In this document: piece after piece, positions 1-7,998 of the stretch | How the letters are laid out: each line of letters begins with the position of its first letter | Numbering within the stretch: the first letter of the stretch is position 1 | Origin: JBBECE01 sp964574935 | GTDB lineage: Bacteria > Pseudomonadota > Alphaproteobacteria > Rhizobiales > Devosiaceae | Assembly (NCBI GenBank): GCA_964574935.1 | Contig: CAZNOZ010000009.1 | Location: forward strand, 1 to 64,000 | Direction of reading: 5' to 3' | DNA: 64,000 nucleotides | The notes under the pieces: model-generated | Database searches by the model: none | Seen by the model: only the letters and a program-made list of their open reading frames with translations | What the model was told of the DNA's origin: nothing | Translations under genes and position numbers: made by a program

Positions 1-687
1 AAACCCCGCCAGATCGTCGGTGACGTGGTGCACGTGCGCCGCCTCCGCGCCCCCCTCGAGCTCCCAGGCCTCGGCGGCCCCCTCGGGCAGCTCGCCGGCC
101 GGCACCACCTGCACCGTCGTCATCCCCGCCGCGTGCGGGGCTTCGAGGTTCTTGGCCAGATCGTCGAACATCGCCGTCGCTTCCGCTTCAAGTCCGTGCG
201 CCGCCACCAGCGTCTGCAGCGCCTCGGCGGCCGGCTTCGGCCGGTAGCCGGCGGCGCGGATGTCGAAGACCGCCTCGAACGTCCCCGTCGCCCCCAGCCG
301 CGCCAACACCCGCTCGGCGTGGCCGGCGACGGAGTTGGTGTAGACGAGCTTGCGCCCCGGCAGCGCCGCGATCGCCGCGATCAGCGCCGGATCGGGGGCG
401 ATGGCCGTGTAGTTGATGCGGTGGACGGCGGCGAGATAGTGCTCCGGGTCGACCCCGTAGCGCGCCATCAGCCCCGCCAGCGTCGTGCCGTGGTCGCGGA
501 AGAGCGCCTTCTGCAGCGCCCGCGCCGGCCCGCGCTCGAGCCCGCTCACCGCCATCACATAGTCGGTGATCAGCCGGTCGATCTGAGCCCAGATGTTGGA
601 GGTGCGCGGATACAGCGTGTTGTCGAGATCGAACACCCACGCCGCCATGCCGGCGAACCCGTCCGGGAAGTGCGGTGTCTCAGCCAT
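1..687 (-). CDS. HAD-superfamily pyrimidine 5'-nucleotidase, C-terminus cut by window edge
   Basis: Reading from the ATG at 687 down to base 1 is open for 229 codons with no stop, so only the last few residues are missing; the family is usually about 230-240 residues. The N-terminus holds the HAD motif I signature WVFDLDNTLYP (about residues 17-27), with the nucleophile and acid/base aspartates. A motif II-like YTNS follows in the middle, then a lysine in YRPK and a late MFDDL motif IV. Members of this group remove phosphate from pyrimidine nucleotides or related small phosphates in the cytoplasm; the substrate cannot be read from sequence. In many Rhizobiales this gene sits beside argB and engB, as here, which supports the family call. 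Certain as a HAD phosphatase, likely as the pyrimidine nucleotidase subgroup. Confidence 0.85.
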   Translation of the reverse strand, partial: MAETPHFPDGFAGMAAWVFDLDNTLYPRTSNIWAQIDRLITDYVMAVSGLERGPARALQKALFRDHGTTLAGLMARYGVDPEHYLAAVHRINYTAIAPDPALIAAIAALPGRKLVYTNSVAGHAERVLARLGATGTFEAVFDIRAAGYRPKPAAEALQTLVAAHGLEAEATAMFDDLAKNLEAPHAAGMTTVQVVPAGELPEGAAEAWELEGGAEAAHVHHVTDDLAGF

Positions 688-917
688 CGCCCCTTATGGC
701 AAAATCGGCCGCACCGAAACAGCACCCGCCGCCGCTCCGCAAACAGACCGGCCGGGATTCCGGGCAATTGTGAAAAACCTCGAAGGTTCGGCGCTCGCTT
801 CACCGGATAATTCGGAGGACCTTCGCCGCGCGTTTCCCCGGATCTCATCGGCGGGTTTGATGCCTTGCGCCGCGCCCGCCCGCGCCGCACAATGGCCGCC
901 ATCGAAGGGGACGGCCG

Positions 918-1460
918 ATGCGAAGATATTGGATAGCGTCAGTATTTATAATTTGTTTTCAATCACTTAGTGCCGTCGCGCAGGACGCGGCGCCGCAGGT
1001 TGTGGGCGCGCCCGCACGCGCCGGCGTTCTGGTCACAATCACCGGGACGGGGGAGCTGGTCCTCACCCCCACCGACACCATCGAACTCGAAAATGGCCTG
1101 CAACTGCAAAAGAACAGCTTCGGACGCTGGGTGGTGGGCGGCACCGTCATTGCGCTCAGGGAGTTGACCTCCAATCCCTTCACCTACAACGGCCGCACCG
1201 TCACCGTCACCGGCGGCTCGGTCGCCAACGTCCTGCCCGAATACGGGTTTTTCCAGTATTCCAACCTCGGTGAGGGCGGCACCATCATGGTCCTCACCGA
1301 GGGCGTAGCCGAGGACGCGCTGGCGCCCTATGTCGCGGCTTGCGGCGCCTTCCTCACCCAGGATATCCCGGCCTGCGCCGTCTCGATCACCGGCACCGTC
1401 AATGTCGACGAGGCCGACAACGCCGTCGAGCTCACCGACCCCGTCTTCGTAACCGAGTAG
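918..1460 (+). CDS. Secreted hypothetical protein, 180 aa
   Basis: I do not recognise this family. The ATG at 918 has a good Shine-Dalgarno-like AGGGGA about 7 bases upstream. The first 22 residues form a signal peptide: two arginines, a hydrophobic core (WIASVFIICF) and an Ala-x-Ala type cleavage site ending at VAQ. The mature part is rich in beta-forming residues, Gly, Thr and Val, with two cysteines late in the chain (in AACGAF and IPACAV) that could form a disulfide in the periplasm. It carries two short G-T-G turns. The overall look is a small all-beta, possibly OB-fold, periplasmic domain, but that is inference. It stands alone between divergent and convergent neighbours, ending 16 bases before the convergent argB. 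Confidence 0.75.
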   Translation: MRRYWIASVFIICFQSLSAVAQDAAPQVVGAPARAGVLVTITGTGELVLTPTDTIELENGLQLQKNSFGRWVVGGTVIALRELTSNPFTYNGRTVTVTGGSVANVLPEYGFFQYSNLGEGGTIMVLTEGVAEDALAPYVAACGAFLTQDIPACAVSITGTVNVDEADNAVELTDPVFVTE

Positions 1461-1476
1461 CCGGGGGGCTTGCCGC

Positions 1477-2370
1477 TCAGTCCGGATGCAGCAGCGTGCC
1501 GGCACCATGCTCGGTGAAGAGCTCGATCAGCACCGCGTGCGCCACCTTGCCGTTCACGATCACCGCCGCTTCCACCCCCTCTTCGAGCGCCGCGATGCAG
1601 GTCTCGAGCTTCGGGATCATGCCGCCCTTCACAGTTCCGTCGGCGATCAGCCGGCGCGCTTCGCCAACGCCGAGCTTTTCGACCAGTGCCCCGTCGCCGC
1701 CCAATACTCCGGCCACATCGGTGAGGAACAACAGGCGCTTGGCGTCGAGCGCCCCGGCGATGGCGCCGGCGAAGGTGTCGGCGTTGATGTTGTAGGTCGC
1801 CCCGTCGCGGCCCGGCGCCACCGGCGCGATCACCGGGATCATCTCCGAGTGCGCCAAGAGGTCGAGCAGCGTCCGGTCCACCTCCGCCGGCACGCCCACG
1901 AATCCCAGATCGACCGCTCGCTCGATGTTCGAGTCCGGATCGGTAACTGATTTTCCGGCCTTTTCGGCGAACACCATGTTGCCGTCCTTGCCCGAAAGCC
2001 CGATCGCCCATTCCCCCTCGGCGTTGATCAATGCCACGATCTGCTTGTTGATCGAGCCGGCCAGGACCATCTCGACGATTTCCACCGTCGCGGCATCGGT
2101 CACCCTCAGCCCGCCCTCGAAGCGCGAGGCGATCCCCAGCTTGTCGAGCATCTGGCCGATCTGCGGTCCGCCTCCATGCACCACCACCGGATTGACCTTG
2201 GACTGCTTGAGCAGCGCGATATCGCGCGCGAAGGCCTTGGCCAGCGCCGGCTCGCCCATCGCGGCCCCGCCATACTTGACCACCACCGTCTCGCCCTCGT
2301 AGCGCTGCATGAACGGCAGCGCCTGCGCGAGAATGGCCGCTTCCTTTCCGACGGTATCCGGCTCGCTCAT
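1477..2370 (-). CDS. argB: Acetylglutamate kinase ArgB
   Basis: Phosphorylates N-acetyl-L-glutamate with ATP, the second step of arginine synthesis by the acetylated route, in the cytoplasm. The 297-residue product has the amino acid kinase fold: VVVKYGGAAM near residue 30 with the phosphate-binding lysine, then VVHGGGPQIGQML for acetylglutamate and nucleotide binding. A C-terminal block contains GGMIPKLETC, a glycine-rich loop and the conserved lysine. The length is normal for the hexameric, arginine-sensitive type found in alphaproteobacteria, so feedback inhibition by arginine is expected but not shown. It lies in the conserved engB-argB-HAD nucleotidase neighbourhood, although here msrB and an amidotransferase on the other strand separate it from engB. 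argD and argF of the same pathway lie about 52 kb away. Confidence 0.97.
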   Translation of the reverse strand: MSEPDTVGKEAAILAQALPFMQRYEGETVVVKYGGAAMGEPALAKAFARDIALLKQSKVNPVVVHGGGPQIGQMLDKLGIASRFEGGLRVTDAATVEIVEMVLAGSINKQIVALINAEGEWAIGLSGKDGNMVFAEKAGKSVTDPDSNIERAVDLGFVGVPAEVDRTLLDLLAHSEMIPVIAPVAPGRDGATYNINADTFAGAIAGALDAKRLLFLTDVAGVLGGDGALVEKLGVGEARRLIADGTVKGGMIPKLETCIAALEEGVEAAVIVNGKVAHAVLIELFTEHGAGTLLHPD

Positions 2371-2561
2371 CCACCCGGCTCCTGATTGGCCCCGTGTTTA
2401 GCCAAACCCGCCCGCCTTGTCTCGCCCAACCTCGCGTCAAACCCCGCGCCGCCGATCACGGTCGCCGCACGGGGTTTTGACATGCGGCCTGCGCCGCTTT
2501 CGGACTAGGTTGCGCCTGCCGGCGCCGCACCAGTGGCCCGGCCGGAACCAGGGAGCAAGCC

Positions 2562-3056
2562 ATGTCGCCGACCCGACGCAACGTTCTTCTTGGCGGTTGC
2601 GCCACCGTCGCACTGGTGGCGGTCGGCGTCACGCGGCCGTTCGGCGCCGGGCTGCTCGCCACCGGACCCTTCGAGATCGAGCACACCGACGCCGAATGGC
2701 ACGCCCTGCTCAACGATGCCGAATACGCGGTGCTGCGCCAGGCCGCGACCGAGCGCGCTTGGACCTCGCCCCTGCTCGATGAACACCGGGCCGGCGTTTT
2801 CGCCTGCCGCGGCTGCCAGTTGCCCCTGTTCGACGCCGCGACCAAGTACGACAGCCACACCGGCTGGCCGAGCTTCTACACACCGCTCGACAACGCCGTG
2901 GCAGAGACCGCCGACAACAGCTTGGGCATGGTGCGCACCGAAGTGCACTGCCGGCGCTGCGGCAGCCACCTCGGGCACGTGTTCAATGACGGCCCGCCGC
3001 CCACCGGATTGCGCTACTGCATGAACGGGCTGGCGCTGAGTTTCGTTCCCGCCTGA
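2562..3056 (+). CDS. msrB: Peptide-methionine (R)-S-oxide reductase with Tat-like signal
   Basis: Reduces the R form of methionine sulfoxide in oxidised proteins. The 164-residue chain has the MsrB signatures: zinc-binding pairs FACRGC and HCRRC, the HTGWPSF loop, the GHVFNDGP motif and the catalytic cysteine in RYCMNG (residue 153). The N-terminus has twin arginines in TRRNVLL followed by a hydrophobic stretch, which reads as a Tat export signal. This form probably acts in the periplasm, unlike the usual cytoplasmic enzyme. A resolving cysteine outside the zinc sites is not evident; reduction would rely on another thiol. It is a single gene with no electron-donor partner (MsrP/MsrQ type) beside it. 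Confidence 0.93.
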   Translation: MSPTRRNVLLGGCATVALVAVGVTRPFGAGLLATGPFEIEHTDAEWHALLNDAEYAVLRQAATERAWTSPLLDEHRAGVFACRGCQLPLFDAATKYDSHTGWPSFYTPLDNAVAETADNSLGMVRTEVHCRRCGSHLGHVFNDGPPPTGLRYCMNGLALSFVPA

Positions 3057-3135
3057 GCCGCGGCGGGCTTGATCGCCGCCCTTTTTCGACCGATATCCCG
3101 AGCGGTTACCGGCCAACCGTCGGCGGGATTTCGAC

Positions 3136-3849
3136 GTGAAAATCACCGTGATCGAGGCGGGCCGCCCGCCCGCGCCACTGGACGCCCGGTTCGGCGATTA
3201 TCCGGCGATGTTCGAGGCGTTGCTGACCGCGTCCGACCCCGCGCTGAGGGTCCGGGCCGTTGATGCGCGGGCCGAGGAGCTGCCCGATCCGGCGACCCTC
3301 GAGGCGGCGCTCATCACCGGGTCGGCGGCCGGGGCCTACGAAAAGCGCGACTGGATTGAGCGGCTGGCCGATTTTGTCCGCCGGGCCCACCGCGCCAAGA
3401 CGCCGATCGTGGGTATCTGCTTCGGCCACCAGATCATGGCCCAAGCGCTGGGCGGCAAAGTGGAGAAGTCCGACAAGGGTTGGGGGATCGGGCGCCACCT
3501 CTACGCCGTCGACTTTCGGCCGCCTTGCATGGCCGATGTCCCGGCCACCCTCGCCGTGCCGGCCAGCCACCAGGATCAGGTCGTTGCCGCCCCGCCCCGG
3601 ACCCGGGTTGTCATGCATTCCCAATTCGCGCCGTTTGCGGGGCTCTGGTACGATTCCGGCCCGGCGCTGACCTTTCAGCCGCATCCGGAGTTCACCGCGG
3701 ACTTCGCCGCCGCCCTCTACGGTCTCAAGCACCGGCAGCGGGTCGGCGACGCGCCGGTCGACGCCGCTATCGCCTCGCTGTCGGAGCCGCTCGACAACGC
3801 GGTGCTGGGCACCGCCATCACCCGCTTTCTCGGCGCCGCCTCACACTAG
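3136..3849 (+). CDS. Class I glutamine amidotransferase-like protein
   Basis: A 237-residue stand-alone GATase domain, resembling the free-standing relatives of the GMP synthase amidotransferase. The nucleophile elbow is GICFGHQ with Cys95. The catalytic His and Glu are in PHPEF (His183 and Glu185), so the triad is complete. The GTG at 3136 is the only sensible start, since the chain begins at the first beta strand (MKITVIEAG). These proteins hydrolyse glutamine or process gamma-glutamyl compounds; the acceptor is unknown because no synthase domain is adjacent. It reads toward engB and its last 9 bases overlap the end of that convergent gene. Confidence 0.88.
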   Translation: MKITVIEAGRPPAPLDARFGDYPAMFEALLTASDPALRVRAVDARAEELPDPATLEAALITGSAAGAYEKRDWIERLADFVRRAHRAKTPIVGICFGHQIMAQALGGKVEKSDKGWGIGRHLYAVDFRPPCMADVPATLAVPASHQDQVVAAPPRTRVVMHSQFAPFAGLWYDSGPALTFQPHPEFTADFAAALYGLKHRQRVGDAPVDAAIASLSEPLDNAVLGTAITRFLGAASH

Positions 3850-4485
3850 CCGGGCGATCTCGGCGCGCAGCGCCTCGATGCCGGTGCCATCCCTGGCGGA
3901 CGTCACGATGAGCTCGGGATGCGCCGCCGGCCGCTGCGCCAGCCACTGCGCCATCTCGGCGTGCATCTGCTCGCGTGCCTCCGATGCGGCCTTGTCCGCC
4001 TTGGTGACGACGATCTGGTAGTTCACCGCCGCCGCGTCCAGCTTGTCCATCACCGTCCGGTCGGCGGCCTGGATGCCCCGGCGCGCGTCGATGAGAAGGA
4101 ACACCCGGCGCAGGTTCGGCCGGCCCCTCAGATAGGCGTCGATGAGCGCGCTCCATTGCCCGATCTGCCGCTTCGGCGCCCGCGCGAAGCCGTAGCCGGG
4201 CAGGTCGGCCAGCCTGACCCCGGCGCCGGGGCTCTCGAACAGGTTGATCTGCCGTGTCCGCCCCGGCTCGTTCGACGTCCGCGCCAGGGCGCTTTGCGCG
4301 GCCAGCGCGTTGAGCAGCGAGGATTTGCCGACATTCGAGCGGCCCGCGAAGGCCACCTCGATCGCGTCCGGCGGCGGCAGGTCCTCGACACCGGCGCAGC
4401 CGCGCACGAACGCCCAGGGCCGCGCGAACAGCAGCCGGCCCGCTTCCAGTTCGGCGTCAGGCGGCGCCACCGGCGGCAGGGCCAT
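3841..4485 (-). CDS. engB: Ribosome biogenesis GTPase EngB (YihA/YsxC)
   Basis: A small GTPase of the TrmE-Era-EngA-EngB group that takes part in large-subunit ribosome assembly. The 214 residues show the G motifs in order: GRSNVGKSS (G1, residues 48-56), an EPGRT switch I (G2), DLPGYGFA (G3, from residue 94) and TKAD (G4, residues 161-164). A late SARDGTG fits G5. It starts 3 bases after the stop of yidC on the same strand, so it is translated from the rpmH-rnpA-yidC transcript or close to it. The last bases overlap the convergent amidotransferase gene. The order rnpA-yidC-engB is typical for alphaproteobacteria. Confidence 0.96.
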   Translation of the reverse strand: MALPPVAPPDAELEAGRLLFARPWAFVRGCAGVEDLPPPDAIEVAFAGRSNVGKSSLLNALAAQSALARTSNEPGRTRQINLFESPGAGVRLADLPGYGFARAPKRQIGQWSALIDAYLRGRPNLRRVFLLIDARRGIQAADRTVMDKLDAAAVNYQIVVTKADKAASEAREQMHAEMAQWLAQRPAAHPELIVTSARDGTGIEALRAEIARLV

Positions 4486-4488
4486 GGC

Positions 4489-6363
4489 TCAGCTCTTGGA
4501 TTCGCCGGAGGGCTTTCGACGGAATACCGCCAACGTGTTGCCGAGCAGGTCGACCTCGGCGCCGTGGCGCTTCATGATCACATACTGCTGCGCGATCGAC
4601 AGCGAGTTGTTCCAGGCCCAGTAGATCACCAGCCCCGCCGGGAAGCGCGCCAGCATGAACATGAACAACAGCGGCATCCAGGTGAAGATCATCGCCTGGG
4701 TGGGATCGGTCGGGGGCGGATTGAGCCGCATCTGCAGGAACATCGTGACGCCCATGATCACCGGCCACACACCGATCGCCAGGAAGGCGCCGATGATCGG
4801 CACCGAAGCAGGATCGTAGGGCAACAGCCCGAAAAGATTGAAAATGTGCGTCGGGTCGGGCGCCGCCAGATCCCGAATCCAGCCGAAGAACGGCTGGTGC
4901 CGCATCTCGATGGTGATGAACAGCACCTTGTAGAGCGCGAAGAACACCGGGATCTGGATGACGACCGGCCAGCAGCCGGACAGCGGGTTGATCTTCTCGC
5001 GCTTGTAGAGCTCCATGAGCTGCTTTTGCTGTTCGGCGCGATCGTCCTTCAACTGCTCCTGAAGCCGCTTCACCTCGGGCTGGATCTTTTTCATCCCCGC
5101 CATCGAGGCGAAGGACTTGTTGGCGAACCAGAAGAAGGCGATCTTGACCAGGACCGTCACCGCAAGGATCGCCAGCCCGAAATTGCCAAGGATTCCGTAG
5201 AGCCAGCGGATCAGGAAAAACATCGGCTTGGTGATGAAGTGAAACCAGCCCCAGTCGATGAGCAGTTCCAGCCTGTCCGCCCCCAGCTCGGTCTCGTAGC
5301 GGTCGATGATCGCCTCGACCTTGGCGCCGGCGAAGACGTGGCTTTCGACCGACGTCTCGCCGCCGGCGGGCACCACAACCGGCGTGTTGGCCACGAAGCT
5401 CGTCTGGTAGCTGTCGCCCCCTTCGATCGACAGATAGGAGAAGCGGGCGTTGACCGGCATGTCGCTGAGCGGAATGACCGCGGCCGCGAAGTACTTGTCG
5501 GTGATGCCGAGCCAGCCGCCTGTCGACTCGAAGGTCTTGGCACCCTCGTCGATGAGGGACTTGTAGTTGATCTCGTGCAGCTGGCCATCGAGCACCCCGA
5601 TCGGGCCCTCGTGCAGGATGTAGAACCCCGAGGTCTGCGGCGTTTCGTGGCGCGAGATCAGCGAATAGGGGAACAGCGCCACATCGCCGCCCGTCGTGTT
5701 GTGCACCGTCTGCTCGACCGTGAACAGGTAATCGGGGTCGACCGAATATGTCCGCCGGAATTCAAGACCCCCGCCATTGTCCCACACCAGCGTCACCGGT
5801 GAATTTGCGGTCAGCTTGGCGTTGCCGTCGACCCGCCACTGCGTGTCTGTGTCCGGCAATCCGGCCGCGCTGTTGCCGGCCGCTACCCAGCCTTGCTCGG
5901 CGTAAAACGCATGCGGCGCCCCGCTGGGCGAGAACAGGGTGATGATGGGGCTGTCCGGTTCGATGGTCTCGCGGTACTTTTTCAGCCGCAAATCGTCGAT
6001 GCGGCCGCCGCTCAGATTGATCGAACCGGTCAGCGACGGGGTGTCGATATCGACGCGCGTGCTGGCGGCGATCCGCGCCTCACGCGTTTGCATCGCCGCC
6101 CCCGTCGTCACCGTCGCCCCTGGCGCGGCGGGTGCCGCGGGTGCCGCGGCCGAGCCTGCGGGCGTCGCGGTTTCGGGCGTCGCGGTATCGGGCGTCGCCA
6201 GATCCGGACCGGAGGGAGCGGTTTCGGGTGCCTGCTGCTGCTGGGCGACCTCGGCTTCCCGCTGCGCGCGCTCGAGCTGCGGGCCGGCGATGAACACCTG
6301 CCAGCCGATCAGCACGACCAGGGACAGAACGATCGCAAGGATGTAATTGCGGGTTTCGTTCAT
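4489..6363 (-). CDS. yidC: Membrane protein insertase YidC
   Basis: Inserts and folds inner-membrane proteins, alone or with SecYEG. The 624-residue protein starts with a membrane anchor (YILAIVLSLVVLIGW, residues 7-21). A low-complexity periplasmic linker follows, rich in Pro, Ala and Thr with repeated A-T-P-x-T units, then the large beta-sandwich P1 domain. The C-terminal part is the conserved five-helix insertase core, including the RWLYGILGNFG segment, the amphipathic region with KIQPEVKRLQ and the arginine-bearing first core helix. It is longer than the E. coli protein (548 residues), mostly because of the linker. Its ATG overlaps the rnpA stop by 4 bases, so the two genes are translationally coupled. 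Confidence 0.97.
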   Translation of the reverse strand: MNETRNYILAIVLSLVVLIGWQVFIAGPQLERAQREAEVAQQQQAPETAPSGPDLATPDTATPETATPAGSAAAPAAPAAPGATVTTGAAMQTREARIAASTRVDIDTPSLTGSINLSGGRIDDLRLKKYRETIEPDSPIITLFSPSGAPHAFYAEQGWVAAGNSAAGLPDTDTQWRVDGNAKLTANSPVTLVWDNGGGLEFRRTYSVDPDYLFTVEQTVHNTTGGDVALFPYSLISRHETPQTSGFYILHEGPIGVLDGQLHEINYKSLIDEGAKTFESTGGWLGITDKYFAAAVIPLSDMPVNARFSYLSIEGGDSYQTSFVANTPVVVPAGGETSVESHVFAGAKVEAIIDRYETELGADRLELLIDWGWFHFITKPMFFLIRWLYGILGNFGLAILAVTVLVKIAFFWFANKSFASMAGMKKIQPEVKRLQEQLKDDRAEQQKQLMELYKREKINPLSGCWPVVIQIPVFFALYKVLFITIEMRHQPFFGWIRDLAAPDPTHIFNLFGLLPYDPASVPIIGAFLAIGVWPVIMGVTMFLQMRLNPPPTDPTQAMIFTWMPLLFMFMLARFPAGLVIYWAWNNSLSIAQQYVIMKRHGAEVDLLGNTLAVFRRKPSGESKS

Positions 6364-6710
6364 CGTCCGTCCCGGCCAGCCTCCCGCGCGTCGCGTCTTT
6401 CGATCTGCTCCAGCGCCGCCTTCAGCTCGCCGACCAGACGTTCGAAGGGTTCATGTAGCGCATCCCGCCGTCCGATCAACACATAGTCGTGTCCGGGGGC
6501 GAATTGCGAGACGTTGTGCATCGCCGCCGCTTTCAGTCGCCGGCGAATGCGATGGCGCTCGACCGCGTTGCCGGTGCGCCGGGTGACCGTGAAGCCGATC
6601 CGCGCGTCTTCGGCCCCGTTCGGCGCCCTTTGCAGCACGAAGGCGCGTTTGTGCGTCCGCGCGCCACGCGCCGCCGCGACGAACTGCGCCCGTCTTGTGA
6701 GGCGCCGCAT
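6360..6710 (-). CDS. rnpA: Ribonuclease P protein component
   Basis: The protein subunit of RNase P, which helps the catalytic RNA cut the 5' leader from precursor tRNAs. The 116 residues carry the family signature: an N-terminal basic stretch MRRLTRRAQF, the central strand IGFTVTRRTGNAVERHRIRR that ends with the RNA-binding basic helix, and the C-terminal YVLIGRR strand. It lies 45 bases downstream of rpmH and overlaps yidC by 4 bases, the classic arrangement. The promoter is presumably the one in front of rpmH. Confidence 0.95.
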   Translation of the reverse strand: MRRLTRRAQFVAAARGARTHKRAFVLQRAPNGAEDARIGFTVTRRTGNAVERHRIRRRLKAAAMHNVSQFAPGHDYVLIGRRDALHEPFERLVGELKAALEQIERRDAREAGRDGR

Positions 6711-6755
6711 ACATCGGTCTCCACGGGGGCCGGCCGCGCCGGGCCGCCGAACGGC

Positions 6756-6890
6756 CTAGGCACTCAGACGCTTGCGACCCCGCAGGCGCCGACGCGCCAG
6801 CACCCGGCGGCCGTTCTTGGTCGCCATGCGAGCCCGGAATCCGTGGCGCCGCTTGCGGACCAGCCGGCTGGGTTGAAAGGTTCGTTTCAT
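6756..6890 (-). CDS. rpmH: Large-subunit ribosomal protein L34
   Basis: A 44-residue, strongly basic protein that begins MKRTFQPS and contains RKRRHGFRARM, the standard L34 core, then ends in GRKRLSA. This is the usual full length. It is the first gene of the rpmH-rnpA-yidC-engB group on the minus strand. A promoter with good hexamers lies about 120 bases upstream at 7009-7037. Confidence 0.97.
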   Translation of the reverse strand: MKRTFQPSRLVRKRRHGFRARMATKNGRRVLARRRLRGRKRLSA

Positions 6891-7008
6891 CGCTGCCTTC
6901 CCGGTGCCGCCGTTTAGAGGTGGTCGCCATGCGCCGGCCTGCAAGGCCGCGCGGGATGCCGACCGCCGGTTCCGAAGTCGCGGGGAACCCGGCCACCGGA
7001 CCGGCCCG

Positions 7009-7037
7009 CTTTTAGGCAAACCACCATGCGGAGTCAA
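7009..7037 (-). promoter_or_regulatory. Probable sigma-70 promoter of rpmH-rnpA-yidC
   Basis: On the minus strand there is TTGACT (7037-7032), a 17-base spacer and TAAAAG (7014-7009), matching the -35 and -10 consensus at 5 of 6 and 4 of 6 positions. It points at rpmH with a leader of roughly 110 bases. A GAGTC (GANTC) site, the target of CcrM methylation in alphaproteobacteria, overlaps the -35 region at 7031-7035. Confidence 0.6.
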
Positions 7038-7184
7038 CGCGAGCCCGCGCCTCGCGACGGCCACTTCGTCACGCCTCGTCAAAGCTGAGTGAATGGGGCA
7101 CAATCCCCGCGCGCCTGGCCTATCCTGCACGGGCGCCGGGCGCCAACGCCCCGGCATCGACCGCGACGAGAAAGCCCACCGGCC

Positions 7185-7973
7185 GTGAGCCAAGCCGATA
7201 CCGACCAGCCCCATCGCGAACCGGCCCGTTGGTGGCGCCGCTGGTTGCCGCTGGCGATCGTGGTGCTCGCGATCGTCGCCTTCTTCGCCCTCGGCCTGCA
7301 TCGGGTGTTCACCTTCGAGATGCTGACCGCCAACTACGTGGCGCTCAAGTCCACCGTCGCCGAGCAGTGGCTGACGGCAGTGGCCGCATTCGCGGTCGTC
7401 TATGTGATCTCCACCGCCCTCAGTCTGCCGGTCGGCGGCGTGCTGACGGTGGCCGGCGGGCTGCTGTTCGGCTGGTGGCAGAATTCCCTGATCGTGGTGT
7501 TCAGCGCCACCCTCGGCGCGTCGATCCTGTTCTGGATCGCCCGCACCGCGCTCCGGGACCTCTTCGAGCGGCGGGCCGGCAAATGGCTGAACAGGCTCGC
7601 CGAGGGGTTCCGCGAGGACGAGGCCAACTACCTTTTGTTCCTGCGCCTGGTGCCGGTATTTCCATTCGCACTGGTCAATTTCGCGCCCGGAATCCTGGGC
7701 GTGAATTTTGTCACCTATGTGTGGACCACCTTCATCGGCATCGCGCCGGGCACCGCCGCCTATTCTTTCGCCGGGGAGGGCCTCGGCTCGGTCATCGAGC
7801 GCCAGGCCGAGATGCGCCAGGCCTGCCTGGCCGCCGGCAATACCGATTGCGGCTTTTCGCTCGATCCGGCGGCGCTGGTGACGCCGCAGCTGGTGATCGC
7901 GTTCGCCGCGCTCGGCGTGGTTGCGCTCATCCCGCCCGTCGTCCGGCGCTTGCGCCGGCGGCCGGCGGAATAG
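7185..7973 (+). CDS. TVP38/TMEM64 (VTT-domain) family membrane protein
   Basis: A 262-residue integral membrane protein of the VTT/SNARE-associated family, related to DedA. After a cytoplasmic N-terminus there is a first helix (LPLAIVVLAIVAFFALGL), then the family's core with re-entrant hydrophobic segments and the motif FLRLVPVFPFALVNFAPGILGV, which is the best signature. A last helix (LVIAFAALGVVALIPPVV) ends in an arginine-rich tail. I start it at the GTG at 7185; an in-frame ATG at 7089 would add 32 Pro/Arg-rich residues that look non-coding. The flavoenzyme gene follows 25 bases later. In many bacteria TVP38 proteins are encoded next to, or fused with, a pyridine nucleotide-disulfide oxidoreductase. 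VTT proteins are linked to lipid movement across membranes; the precise substrate is unknown. Confidence 0.88.
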   Translation: MSQADTDQPHREPARWWRRWLPLAIVVLAIVAFFALGLHRVFTFEMLTANYVALKSTVAEQWLTAVAAFAVVYVISTALSLPVGGVLTVAGGLLFGWWQNSLIVVFSATLGASILFWIARTALRDLFERRAGKWLNRLAEGFREDEANYLLFLRLVPVFPFALVNFAPGILGVNFVTYVWTTFIGIAPGTAAYSFAGEGLGSVIERQAEMRQACLAAGNTDCGFSLDPAALVTPQLVIAFAALGVVALIPPVVRRLRRRPAE

Positions 7974-7998
7974 CGGCGCCGGTCCGGGAAGCCGAGCG

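Noticed and set aside
3919..5802. 627-residue open frame on the plus strand opposite engB and yidC
   Set aside because: Its product is Arg/His/Asp/Glu-rich with no family motif; it is the antisense shadow of two well-supported genes in GC-rich DNA.
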